Assembly: GCA_023485715.1 (NCBI GenBank)
Contig: JAMCZG010000060.1
Location: forward strand, 1 to 8,427
Source: Patescibacteria group bacterium
GTDB lineage: Bacteria; Patescibacteriota; Microgenomatia; Levybacterales; UBA12049
Direction of reading: 5' to 3'
DNA length: 8,427 nt
Shown: piece by piece, positions 1 through 5,619 of the stretch
How the letters are laid out: every line of letters begins with the position of its first letter
How positions within the stretch are numbered: the stretch's first letter is position 1
Position numbers and translations under genes: made by a program
Notes under the pieces: model-generated
Seen by the model: only the letters and a program-made list of their open reading frames with translations
Databases searched by the model: none
What the model was told of the DNA's origin: nothing

Positions 1-633
1 GAAGATGGAATATTAATCCCGACAAAAAATCAGGTTGTAACGGATGTAAAAACTTTGACGGTGCTTTTGGAAGATTCGATTTCGAAAGGCTTGGAAGGCA
101 TCGTCGTTAAAAAACTCGAAAGTAAATACGAAGCCGGGGCGAGGAATTTTAATTGGGTTAAGCTTAAAAGACACTCTGCAGGCGAGCTTCACGACACGAT
201 CGATTGTGTTATTTTGGGTTACGTCACGGGAAAAGGGAAAAGAACTGCGTTTGGCGCCGGGGCTTTATTGGTAGGTGTTTACGATAAAGAAAAAGACGAA
301 TTCGTAACGGTTTCAAAAATAGGAACAGGATTATCCGATGAGGAATGGAGAGAGATTCATAAAAGAGCTGATAAAATAAGAGTCGATCATAAACCCGCCC
401 GCGTCAATTCCCTTATTGTCCCGTCGGTCTGGATAAAACCCGAAATCGTGATCGAAGTTTTGGCAGACGAAATCACGCGTTCACCGATTCATACAGCCGG
501 GAAAAGCAAAGACGAACCGGGTTACGCGCTCAGATTTCCGCGTTTAGTTTCGTTCCGGGACAAAGACAAAAAAGCAGAAGACGCGACAACTGTTAGGGAA
601 TTTATCCAAATGTATAAAGATCAGTCTAAGTAA
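1..633 (+). CDS. lig: ATP-dependent DNA ligase, C-terminal part (5' end outside window)
   Basis: The reading frame is open from base 1, so this is the last ~210 codons of a longer gene. It matches the end of the archaeal/eukaryotic-type ATP-dependent DNA ligases, which seal nicks through an enzyme-AMP intermediate. Counting codons from base 1, nucleotidyltransferase motif IV (EGIVVK) is at 32-37 and motif V (WVKLKR) at 52-57. An OB-fold segment follows with the family phrases GYVTGKGKR, KIGTG and ADEITRSPIHTAG. Motif VI lies around 178-190 (RFPR then R-D-K-D-K). The catalytic lysine and motifs I-III are upstream and unseen. The stop shares one base with the start of the EndoQ gene (TAATG), so the two are probably translationally coupled. 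Most bacteria rely on NAD-dependent LigA for replication, so this is likely a repair ligase or an additional one; that is inference. Confidence 0.93.
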   Translation, partial: EDGILIPTKNQVVTDVKTLTVLLEDSISKGLEGIVVKKLESKYEAGARNFNWVKLKRHSAGELHDTIDCVILGYVTGKGKRTAFGAGALLVGVYDKEKDEFVTVSKIGTGLSDEEWREIHKRADKIRVDHKPARVNSLIVPSVWIKPEIVIEVLADEITRSPIHTAGKSKDEPGYALRFPRLVSFRDKDKKAEDATTVREFIQMYKDQSK

Positions 634-1973
634 TGGAATATATCGCAGATCTCCATGTCCACAGCAAGTATTCGCGCGCTGTATCACAAGATATGGTATT
701 GCCGACTATGGCTTTATGGGCGAATAAAAAAGGTCTGGACATTTTGCCCGTTCCCGATTGGACACATCCTTTATGGATCAGAGAAGTAAGAGGACAGCTC
801 GAGGAAGCATCTCCTGGGATGTTTAGGGTTAAGGGAAGTACCTCTAAAACTCTGTTTGTCCTGTCGACGGAAATATCGAGTATTTATTCCCAAGGGGGTC
901 GAGCAAGAAGGGTTCATAATTTGGTTTTGGTGCCAAGTTTTGAGACTGTCGAAAAAATCAGTAAAGAGTTAGTCCGCCGGGGCTGCAATCTTTCTTCGGA
1001 CGGTCGGCCGATAATCGGAATCTCGTCGAAAAACCTTTTGGAAATGGTGCTTTCGATCGACGAAAAGGCATTTTTAATACCGTGTCATATTTGGACGCCA
1101 TGGTTTTCGATGTTTGGATCTAATTCTGGGTTTAATTCGATCGAAGAGTGTTTTGGTGACTATTCAAAATACATCTATGGGATCGAAACAGGGCTTTCAA
1201 GCGACCCTGACATGAATTGGCGGATTAAAGAACTCCAAAACCGATCGATCCTTTCTTCGTCCGATTCGCATTCGCCGATGAAGATGGGCCGCGAAGCGAC
1301 CGTTTTTATCACAAAAGACGGCCAGGATAATATTTCATTTGAAGATATAAAACTTGCGGTAATGAAAAAAAGCGACAAGCTAAAAATCGGTTACACGATC
1401 GAGTTTTATCCGGAGGAGGGGAAATATCATTACACAGGACATAGAAACTGTAAATTTGTGCAAAGCCCGGAGGATTCAAGGAAGTTAGGGACAATATGTC
1501 CTGTGTGTCATAAACCATTAACAGTCGGAGTAATGCACCGTGTGGATGAGCTCGCTGACCCAAAAACTCAAAATTCAAAAGTCAAAACTCAAAACAATAA
1601 AAACGGAGTCAAATGGATTTGCGACCCGACAGGAATTCATCCGCCATTTGTCAGACTTGTTCCGCTTATCGAAATTATCGCAGAGAGCATGGGATCGACT
1701 GTGTCGAGTATTAAGGTAAAAACAGTCTTTGATGAGTTATGTGAAAAACTGGGGTCGGAAAATAAAATTCTTTTAAGACATCCGATAGACGAGATCAGAA
1801 AACAGGCCGGTGATAAAATCGCAGAGGGTGTTTTATTGGTTCGGGAAGGAAATATTGTCGTTGAACCGGGTTTCGACGGCGAGTACGGAAAAGTTAAAAT
1901 CTGGAGTACTTCTAAAAAGCAAGACGGGAATCAGAATAAAAATTTAAACAGTCAGATAGGCCTTGACTTTTAA
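633..1973 (+). CDS. endoQ: Endonuclease Q (EndoQ) family PHP-domain repair nuclease
   Basis: EndoQ, studied in Thermococcales and some Bacillus, cleaves 5' of uracil, hypoxanthine, xanthine and abasic sites. The 446 residues fit the family. An N-terminal PHP metal-dependent domain shows DLHVH (H8, H10), E80 in STEIS, H95 in ARRVHN, H152 in PCHIW, and D211/H213 in SDSH. A zinc module has H270-x2-C273 and C289-x2-C292. A C-terminal domain has the family phrase PGFDGEYGKVKIW at 412-424. The family phrase LAD-(R/P).. is interrupted at about 310-326 by a low-complexity insert (Lys, Gln, Asn, Val) encoded by a heptamer array, making the protein slightly longer than usual. After the folded domain, a hydrophilic linker leads to the C-terminal hexapeptide QIGLDF, which fits a beta-clamp binding motif. 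No Shine-Dalgarno is visible; the start is chosen because it overlaps the ligase stop and begins right before the DLHVH strand. Alternative PHP phosphoesterase functions are unlikely given the zinc module and C-terminus. Confidence 0.92.
   Translation: MEYIADLHVHSKYSRAVSQDMVLPTMALWANKKGLDILPVPDWTHPLWIREVRGQLEEASPGMFRVKGSTSKTLFVLSTEISSIYSQGGRARRVHNLVLVPSFETVEKISKELVRRGCNLSSDGRPIIGISSKNLLEMVLSIDEKAFLIPCHIWTPWFSMFGSNSGFNSIEECFGDYSKYIYGIETGLSSDPDMNWRIKELQNRSILSSSDSHSPMKMGREATVFITKDGQDNISFEDIKLAVMKKSDKLKIGYTIEFYPEEGKYHYTGHRNCKFVQSPEDSRKLGTICPVCHKPLTVGVMHRVDELADPKTQNSKVKTQNNKNGVKWICDPTGIHPPFVRLVPLIEIIAESMGSTVSSIKVKTVFDELCEKLGSENKILLRHPIDEIRKQAGDKIAEGVLLVREGNIVVEPGFDGEYGKVKIWSTSKKQDGNQNKNLNSQIGLDF
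1567..1594 (+). repeat. Tandem heptanucleotide array (NTCAAAA x4) inside EndoQ
   Basis: Four in-register heptamers, CTCAAAA, TTCAAAA, GTCAAAA and CTCAAAA, run without interruption, flanked by degenerate A-rich units on both sides. They encode most of a Lys/Gln/Asn-rich stretch in EndoQ. Because seven is not a multiple of three, each unit is read in a different frame, and gain or loss of one unit would break the gene. Confidence 0.8.
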
Positions 1974-1992
1974 ATCGAATCAAAGCTAATAT
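1963..1992 (+). promoter_or_regulatory. Candidate sigma-70-type promoter for the 2062 gene
   Basis: TTGACT at 1963-1968 (five of six against the -35 consensus) is followed after 18 bases by TAATAT at 1987-1992 (four of six). A TATAAA at 1990-1995 is an alternative -10 with a long 21-base spacer. The -35 lies within the last codons of EndoQ. Transcription starting near 2000 would place the GC-rich hairpin at the 5' end of the leader. Moderate support only, as AT-rich DNA yields such matches by chance. Confidence 0.4.
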
Positions 1993-2006
1993 AAATATAT
2001 TAATGA

Positions 2007-2058
2007 CCCGCCCGGCATGCAAGACAGCTTGCTGACGTTGCGGGCAGGGAGGAGGTGA
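2007..2058 (+). promoter_or_regulatory. GC-rich leader hairpin followed by a perfect Shine-Dalgarno
   Basis: An outer stem pairs 2007-2014 (CCCGCCCG) with 2041-2049, with one bulged A at 2046. An inner perfect stem pairs GCAAG 2019-2023 with CTTGC 2028-2032 around an ACAG loop. By hand count 30 of the 43 bases are G or C, in AT-rich surroundings. Directly after the hairpin is AGGAGGTGA at 2050-2058, complementary over nine bases to the usual 16S anti-Shine-Dalgarno; GGAGG ends six bases before the ATG at 2062. No U-tract follows, so it is not an intrinsic terminator. It could tune ribosome access or be a member of a dispersed palindromic repeat family. Confidence 0.65.
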
Positions 2059-2061
2059 AAT

Positions 2062-2502
2062 ATGGCAGAAATTAACTCAAAAGGTATTATAAAACCGGTT
2101 GAAAATTTATTTTCAAAACTTCCTCCGCTCCCTAAGTCTGCTAACGAGTTTATAGTTTCGATTGCCCCGTGGGTAGCTTTAATCCTCGGAATAATCGGAA
2201 TCATAGGGTCTTTGTCGGCCTTCGGGTTGTCCACTGTTTTCTCTCCGCTAGTTCTTTTAGGAGGAGGAGTTACAGCCGCGACTGGCTTAATCGTGGTATC
2301 CGTGATAGGTCTTATCGCAAGCGTCTTAATGGTAGTCGCTGTGCCGAGTCTTCTTAAGAAAAAGGCAATAGGATGGACTTTTTTGTTTTGGAGCGAGATG
2401 TTAGGTATTCTTTCGGCGATAATTTCTTTATCGCTTGGGAGCCTGATTTTTCCTTTAATCTGGCTTTATGTTTTGTTCCAGATAAAACCCTATTACAAAT
2501 AG
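2062..2502 (+). CDS. Small integral membrane protein, function unknown
   Basis: A 146-residue, mostly hydrophobic protein. After an amphipathic N-terminus with a PPLPKSANEF turn at 21-30 come about four membrane-spanning stretches, near 31-53, 62-95 (long enough for one or two), 104-123 and 125-142, with a basic KKK at 99-101 between the second and third groups. It is rich in Gly, Ile, Leu and Val with no charged residue inside the spans, no obvious ion- or substrate-binding motif and no cleavable signal. The start is set by an exceptionally strong Shine-Dalgarno, which contrasts with all neighbours and implies high translation. Nine bases separate it from the phosphoribosyltransferase gene. 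The style resembles short membrane proteins common in Microgenomates genomes, but I do not recognise a named family and assign no function. Confidence 0.8.
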   Translation: MAEINSKGIIKPVENLFSKLPPLPKSANEFIVSIAPWVALILGIIGIIGSLSAFGLSTVFSPLVLLGGGVTAATGLIVVSVIGLIASVLMVVAVPSLLKKKAIGWTFLFWSEMLGILSAIISLSLGSLIFPLIWLYVLFQIKPYYK

Positions 2503-2511
2503 AAGATTTGT

Positions 2512-3141
2512 ATGTTTGAAAACCGGGAAGAAGCGGCCAGGCTTTTATTGCGTAAACTTGGAAAATTTGTCGGTTTAAAAAATCTTCTTATTCTGGCGAT
2601 CCCAAGGGGCGGTGTTGTGACGGGTAAGATAGTCGCAGAAAAACTCAATTCACTCTTTGACATTTTAGTTATTAAAAAAGTGGGCGCGCCACAAAATCCC
2701 GAACTTGCTTTGGGCGCTGTCGGCCCCGAAGATACGGTTTATTGGGATGAAAATATTATCAGATCGATAAATGTAACAGAAGAAGATCTAAAAGGGCTAA
2801 AACTTCAAAAAGAAAAAGAGCGAAACGACCGGGAAATTAAGTTCCGGAGTTTTCAAAAGGCCCGGGATATAAAAAATAAGATTGTAATTTTAGTCGATGA
2901 CGGAGTTGCAACAGGAGCAACTGTTCTTTGTGCGCAAAAATATCTGAAAAAAAATAAAGCTAAAAGAATAATTCTGGCAATACCCGTTATTGCAAAAGAT
3001 ACCTATCAGGAAATCGATAAAAATTTTGACGAGATTATATTCCTGAAAAAGGTCGAAAATTTTTACGCCGTTGGACAATTCTACAAAGAATTCCCTCAAG
3101 CAGAAGACAGGGATGTAATTAAATTACTTGACTATACTTAG
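2512..3141 (+). CDS. Phosphoribosyltransferase, COG1926-like
   Basis: A 209-residue type I phosphoribosyltransferase-fold protein. The PRPP-binding loop is clear at 126-138 (ILVDDGVATGATV), with the two adjacent acidic residues D129-D130. A pyrophosphate-loop-like IPRGG is at 30-34, followed by a short helix and KKVGAPQNPELALGAV at 56-70, a phrase typical of the COG1926 predicted phosphoribosyltransferases. The C-terminal phrase NFYAVGQFYKEFPQ (183-196) followed by ED..VIKLL is also characteristic of that group. The acceptor base or molecule is unknown for this family, so it should not be called a purine or pyrimidine salvage enzyme. It follows the membrane protein by nine bases and precedes pth by 32 bases. 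There is no clear Shine-Dalgarno; ATG 2512 is the natural start because the N-terminal F-x-[ND]R-x-EA-[AG] pattern of the family begins there. Confidence 0.88.
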   Translation: MFENREEAARLLLRKLGKFVGLKNLLILAIPRGGVVTGKIVAEKLNSLFDILVIKKVGAPQNPELALGAVGPEDTVYWDENIIRSINVTEEDLKGLKLQKEKERNDREIKFRSFQKARDIKNKIVILVDDGVATGATVLCAQKYLKKNKAKRIILAIPVIAKDTYQEIDKNFDEIIFLKKVENFYAVGQFYKEFPQAEDRDVIKLLDYT

Positions 3142-3173
3142 CTGATCATAGAGAATATAACTACTTAAAAAGT

Positions 3174-3788
3174 ATGAAATTAATTGTTGGCTTAGGAAAT
3201 CCGGGAGAAAAATATCAAAACACCCGCCATAATCTCGGATTTATGGTTGTCGAGAAGTTTTTTCAGGAAGAACAGCCCATAAATAAAACCGTTTGGGATG
3301 ATAGCCGAAAGTTTAAGGGTGATATCGCGCAAATCGAATGGCAGCCCAAACACGGGGATATGGAAAAAATTATTCTTGCCAAGCCAAAAACATACATGAA
3401 TAATTCGGGTCTTGCTGTTTCTATAATAAGTCAATTTTTTAAAATTGCGCCAGACGACATTTGGATCGTTCACGATGAAATCGATTTGCCTTTAGGATTT
3501 ATGAAAATTAGAAAAGGCGGAGCGTCAGCGGGACACAGGGGAGTTGAGTCGATAATTAATTCTTTGGGGACTGATAAATTTTGGAGATTTAGGCTCGGAA
3601 TCGGAAACCAGGATCGAATAAAAACAAAACTTCAAAAACAGAAACATACTGACGAGTATGTTTTGGAAGACTTCACAAGTAGCGATAAAAGAAAAGTTAA
3701 AGACCTTATAAAAAGGGGAGTAAAAGCGATCGGTTTTGGTCTTGAAAATGGTCTGGAGAAAGCGATGAACCGCTTTAACACGAGATAA
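3174..3788 (+). CDS. pth: Peptidyl-tRNA hydrolase (Pth)
   Basis: Pth releases tRNA from peptidyl-tRNA that drops off stalled ribosomes, in the cytoplasm. The 204 residues match bacterial Pth in length (E. coli 194). The N-terminus KLIVGLGNPG carries N9; TRHNLGF carries the catalytic H19; TYMNNSG carries N76; HDEIDLP carries D101. These correspond to E. coli N10, H20, N68 and D93. The lid phrase KGGASAGHRGVESI has arginine (R122) where E. coli has N114 in GGHNG, a residue implicated in substrate binding. The final segment ALENG..KAMNRFN type is conserved as GLENGLEKAMNRFN. The gene begins 32 bases after the phosphoribosyltransferase and is followed after three bases by the 89-residue ORF. No strong ribosome binding site is seen. 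Confidence 0.96.
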   Translation: MKLIVGLGNPGEKYQNTRHNLGFMVVEKFFQEEQPINKTVWDDSRKFKGDIAQIEWQPKHGDMEKIILAKPKTYMNNSGLAVSIISQFFKIAPDDIWIVHDEIDLPLGFMKIRKGGASAGHRGVESIINSLGTDKFWRFRLGIGNQDRIKTKLQKQKHTDEYVLEDFTSSDKRKVKDLIKRGVKAIGFGLENGLEKAMNRFNTR

Positions 3789-3791
3789 ATT

Positions 3792-4061
3792 ATGCAATCG
3801 GTAGGACAGATACTAAAAAAATTTGACCCCCAAAAAGACAGATATATTTCTCGCGAGTTTCAAAGTTTTGGAATATATCTTGCCGAAGAGTTAGGTGATT
3901 ATAAACACAGAAGCATGTATATAAAACTCGCAAAAACAACTCACCGTTCGATTCTGGAAAAGGCGTTGTCGTATGTGTCAGACAGTAACGCAAGAAACAA
4001 AGTTGCTCTTTTTATGTGGAAATTAAAAGAGTTAAAGAATCAAAAAAGTAATAAAAAATGA
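3792..4061 (+). CDS. Conserved-looking 89-residue protein, function unknown
   Basis: A small soluble, basic and probably all-helical protein. Distinct segments are VGQILKKFDP (4-13), SFGIYLAEELGDYKHRSMYIKLAKTT (about 25-50) and KVALFMWKLKEL with a lysine-rich tail (70-89). The dense mix of aromatic and charged residues and the tight fit between its neighbours argue for a real gene: it starts three bases after pth and its stop overlaps the next start by four bases (ATGA). I have the impression that similar proteins recur in Microgenomates and related genomes, but I know of no assigned function. No cysteine or metal motif and no membrane span. Its place between pth and a membrane-protein gene gives no firm functional hint. 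Confidence 0.78.
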   Translation: MQSVGQILKKFDPQKDRYISREFQSFGIYLAEELGDYKHRSMYIKLAKTTHRSILEKALSYVSDSNARNKVALFMWKLKELKNQKSNKK

Positions 4062-4588
4062 AATCAAATTCGAGTAAAATAGTTCCCGCAGTAATTTTTG
4101 TTTTATCGATTATTTTGTCGATTGCATTCTTCATTTTTAGGGATTTTTTTAAAGAATCTACTTCTTTAGGACTACTCGGAATATTTGTTATTAATTTCGT
4201 GTCGAACGCTTCTTTTTTTGTTTCCGCGCCGTCTTTTTTCGCAGTTATAGCCGGAGGAGCGATCTATCCGTTACTGCTAGTCGCATTAGTGGCTTCTTTA
4301 GGCGCGTCTTTAGGCGACATGCTAAGTTTTGTTGTTGGTTCTTCCGGAAGGAAACTTATAAGTCATAAGCTCAATAAAAAAATATGGTACAAGGTTTTGG
4401 TCCATTATTTTAAAAAACATGGTAGTTGGGTTTTGTTTATCGCGGCGTTTGTGCCTAACCCGATTTTTGATTCATTCGGAATATTAGCCGGAATTTTTGG
4501 CTTTCCTCCGATTAAATATTTTATAATTGTGTTTGTCGCCCGGTTTTTTAAATATTTAATATTTGCAAAAATCGGTTCATTTTTTTAA
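4058..4588 (+). CDS. VTT/SNARE-associated (DedA-like) membrane protein
   Basis: A 176-residue integral membrane protein of the VTT domain superfamily, whose members include bacterial DedA and eukaryotic VMP1/TMEM41B and which are linked to lipid scrambling or flipping. Hydrophobic segments lie near 8-29, 37-80 (with a re-entrant-like stretch SAPSFFAVIAGG), 124-147 and 152-175. The glycine-acidic signature SLGASLGDMLSFVVGSSGRK is at 80-99, and the second half has FIAAFVPNPIFDSFGILAGIFGFP (about 127-150), the PNP-x-FD-x-x-G variant of the family's second re-entrant loop rather than the R-x-x-P-x-x-R form of classic DedA. That variant is closer to the TMEM41/VMP1-like and archaeal subgroup. It overlaps the upstream 89-residue gene by four bases and lies three bases before acylphosphatase. 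Transport substrate cannot be told from sequence. Confidence 0.87.
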   Translation: MKSNSSKIVPAVIFVLSIILSIAFFIFRDFFKESTSLGLLGIFVINFVSNASFFVSAPSFFAVIAGGAIYPLLLVALVASLGASLGDMLSFVVGSSGRKLISHKLNKKIWYKVLVHYFKKHGSWVLFIAAFVPNPIFDSFGILAGIFGFPPIKYFIIVFVARFFKYLIFAKIGSFF

Positions 4589-4591
4589 TTT

Positions 4592-4864
4592 ATGAAAACA
4601 GCACACGTTATTATTTCAGGATTTGTTCAGGGAGTGGGGTACAGACAATTTGTGGCAAAAAACGCAGATAAACTCGGCTTGAGAGGTTTTGTACAAAATA
4701 TCGAAGGAGGAAAAGTGGAGGCTTTATTTCAAGGCGATAGAAAAGATATCGAAAAGATGATCGACGAATGCAGAAAAGGCCCCTTTTTGTCAGAAATAAA
4801 AAATGTGGATATCGAGTGGGTTGACGAAATTGAAGCAAGGAAAGTAAACAAGATCATTTCTTAG
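4592..4864 (+). CDS. acyP: Acylphosphatase
   Basis: Acylphosphatase hydrolyses carboxyl-phosphate bonds such as acetyl phosphate and is a small cytosolic ferredoxin-like protein. At 90 residues the length is normal. The phosphate-binding loop GFVQGVGYR spans 10-18 with catalytic R18, and GFVQNIEGGKVEALFQG (32-48) holds catalytic N36 and the standard following strand. GP at 63-64 is also typical. The C-terminus is odd: after VDIEW (72-76), where the family normally ends in a short linker and a final beta strand of F-x-[IV] type, the residues D78-K87 are encoded by one arm of a perfect 29-bp inverted repeat whose other arm lies in the ZIP gene. The last strand may therefore have been overwritten. 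The start lies three bases after the VTT gene stop, with no Shine-Dalgarno. Confidence 0.95.
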   Translation: MKTAHVIISGFVQGVGYRQFVAKNADKLGLRGFVQNIEGGKVEALFQGDRKDIEKMIDECRKGPFLSEIKNVDIEWVDEIEARKVNKIIS

Positions 4865-4926
4865 TGTATAATAAAGAGGATGTTGGGATTTATTTTATTG
4901 TTTACTTTCCTTGCTTCAATTTCGTC
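4823..4926. repeat. Perfect 29-bp inverted repeat spanning the acyP/ZIP junction
   Basis: Bases 4823-4851 are the exact reverse complement of 4898-4926: 29 of 29 pairs, with a 46-base spacer and no extension at either end. The left arm encodes D78-K87 of acylphosphatase; the right arm encodes L7-S16 of the ZIP transporter. The spacer holds the acyP stop codon, a TATAAT box and the ZIP start codon. In a read-through transcript it would form a long hairpin over the start of the ZIP coding region. As a check, the minus-strand reading of the right arm gives the same peptide, DEIEARKVN, as the left arm on the plus strand. Confidence 0.97.
4867..4872 (+). promoter_or_regulatory. TATAAT -10 box for a leaderless or near-leaderless ZIP transcript
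   Basis: A perfect TATAAT ends seven bases before the ATG at 4880, so the expected transcription start falls on or next to the start codon. No -35 match is seen 16-19 bases upstream. AGAGG directly abuts the ATG, too close to act as a normal Shine-Dalgarno for it. Confidence 0.5.
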
Positions 4927-5617
4927 TTTGATTCTAGTCGGAGTTTTATTGTTGCATAAGACCTTTGTTAAAAGAATTTCCTTCTCTTTAGTCTCTTTTG
5001 CAGCCGGGGCACTTTTAGCGACTGCATTCCTGGATACATTGAAAGAAGCGGTCCAGCTCGGCGGAGAATCTGTTTTTATGTGGGTTACTTTATCCTTCGC
5101 TTTCTTTTTTCTTTTTGAAAGATTGTTCACATTTTTACATCATCATGACGTCGAGGAAGAAAAGCTGCATTTACCCGCGCCTTTCGTTATTTTCGGTGAT
5201 GCGCTCCATAATTTTATCGACGGTGTTTCGATTGCAGCGACATTTTTAGTAAGTTTCCCTTTGGGCGTGATCACAAGTCTTGCTGTTTTTGTCCACGAAA
5301 TACCCCACGAACTCGGAGATTTCGGTATTTTAATCCAGAAGGGCTGGGGAAGGAGAAAGGTTTTTACGGTAAACGCGTTTACCGGCGCTGCTGCTTTTTT
5401 CGGGGCGATCGTGGCTTTTTATCTAGGCAAAAGTTTTGAAAATTTACTCCCGATACTTCTTGCTGTAATTACGGGTAATTTTATCTATCTTTCGGCTACA
5501 GACTTGCTCCCGGAAATTCATCATAAAGCAAAAAGGAGCTTTTCTTTAAATCACACAATATTCTTCTTTTTAGGAATAATATTAATTATCTTTCTGACAA
5601 CCTTCGTTAAAGAATAA
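4880..5617 (+). CDS. ZIP-family divalent metal transporter
   Basis: A 245-residue polytopic membrane protein of the ZIP family, which moves zinc, iron or similar divalent cations into the cytoplasm. About seven to eight spans are visible. The core metal site is intact: HNFIDGVSIAATF at 110-122 (H110, N111, D114) in the fourth span and HEIPHELGDFGILI at 139-152 (H139, E140, H143, E144) in the fifth. A histidine cluster HHH at 87-89 lies in the loop before the core, as often in ZIP proteins, and a late span has SATDLLPEIHH. The residues L7-S16 lie on the right arm of the inverted repeat but look native for a ZIP first span (LLFTFLASISSLILVGVLLL). The start ATG 4880 follows the TATAAT box by seven bases; TTG 4883 is an alternative. 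Metal specificity cannot be read from the sequence. The gene converges with the DsbA-like gene, two bases between stops. Confidence 0.95.
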   Translation: MLGFILLFTFLASISSLILVGVLLLHKTFVKRISFSLVSFAAGALLATAFLDTLKEAVQLGGESVFMWVTLSFAFFFLFERLFTFLHHHDVEEEKLHLPAPFVIFGDALHNFIDGVSIAATFLVSFPLGVITSLAVFVHEIPHELGDFGILIQKGWGRRKVFTVNAFTGAAAFFGAIVAFYLGKSFENLLPILLAVITGNFIYLSATDLLPEIHHKAKRSFSLNHTIFFFLGIILIIFLTTFVKE

Positions 5618-5619
5618 AC

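Noticed and set aside
1309..1578. Minus-strand 89-codon ORF inside EndoQ
   Set aside because: Lies wholly within a well-supported gene, has no recognisable domain and no promoter or ribosome site.
2007..2049. GC-rich hairpin as an intrinsic terminator of EndoQ
   Set aside because: It is followed by a purine-rich Shine-Dalgarno, not a U-tract.
3128..3161. TTGACT and TATAAC upstream of pth as a promoter
   Set aside because: The spacer would be 22 bases and the -10 lacks the key final T, so it is not supportable.
4861..5130. Minus-strand ORF of 89 codons containing the peptide DEIEARKVN also found in acylphosphatase
   Set aside because: It is the antisense of the ZIP gene; the shared peptide is a consequence of the inverted repeat, not a duplicated gene.
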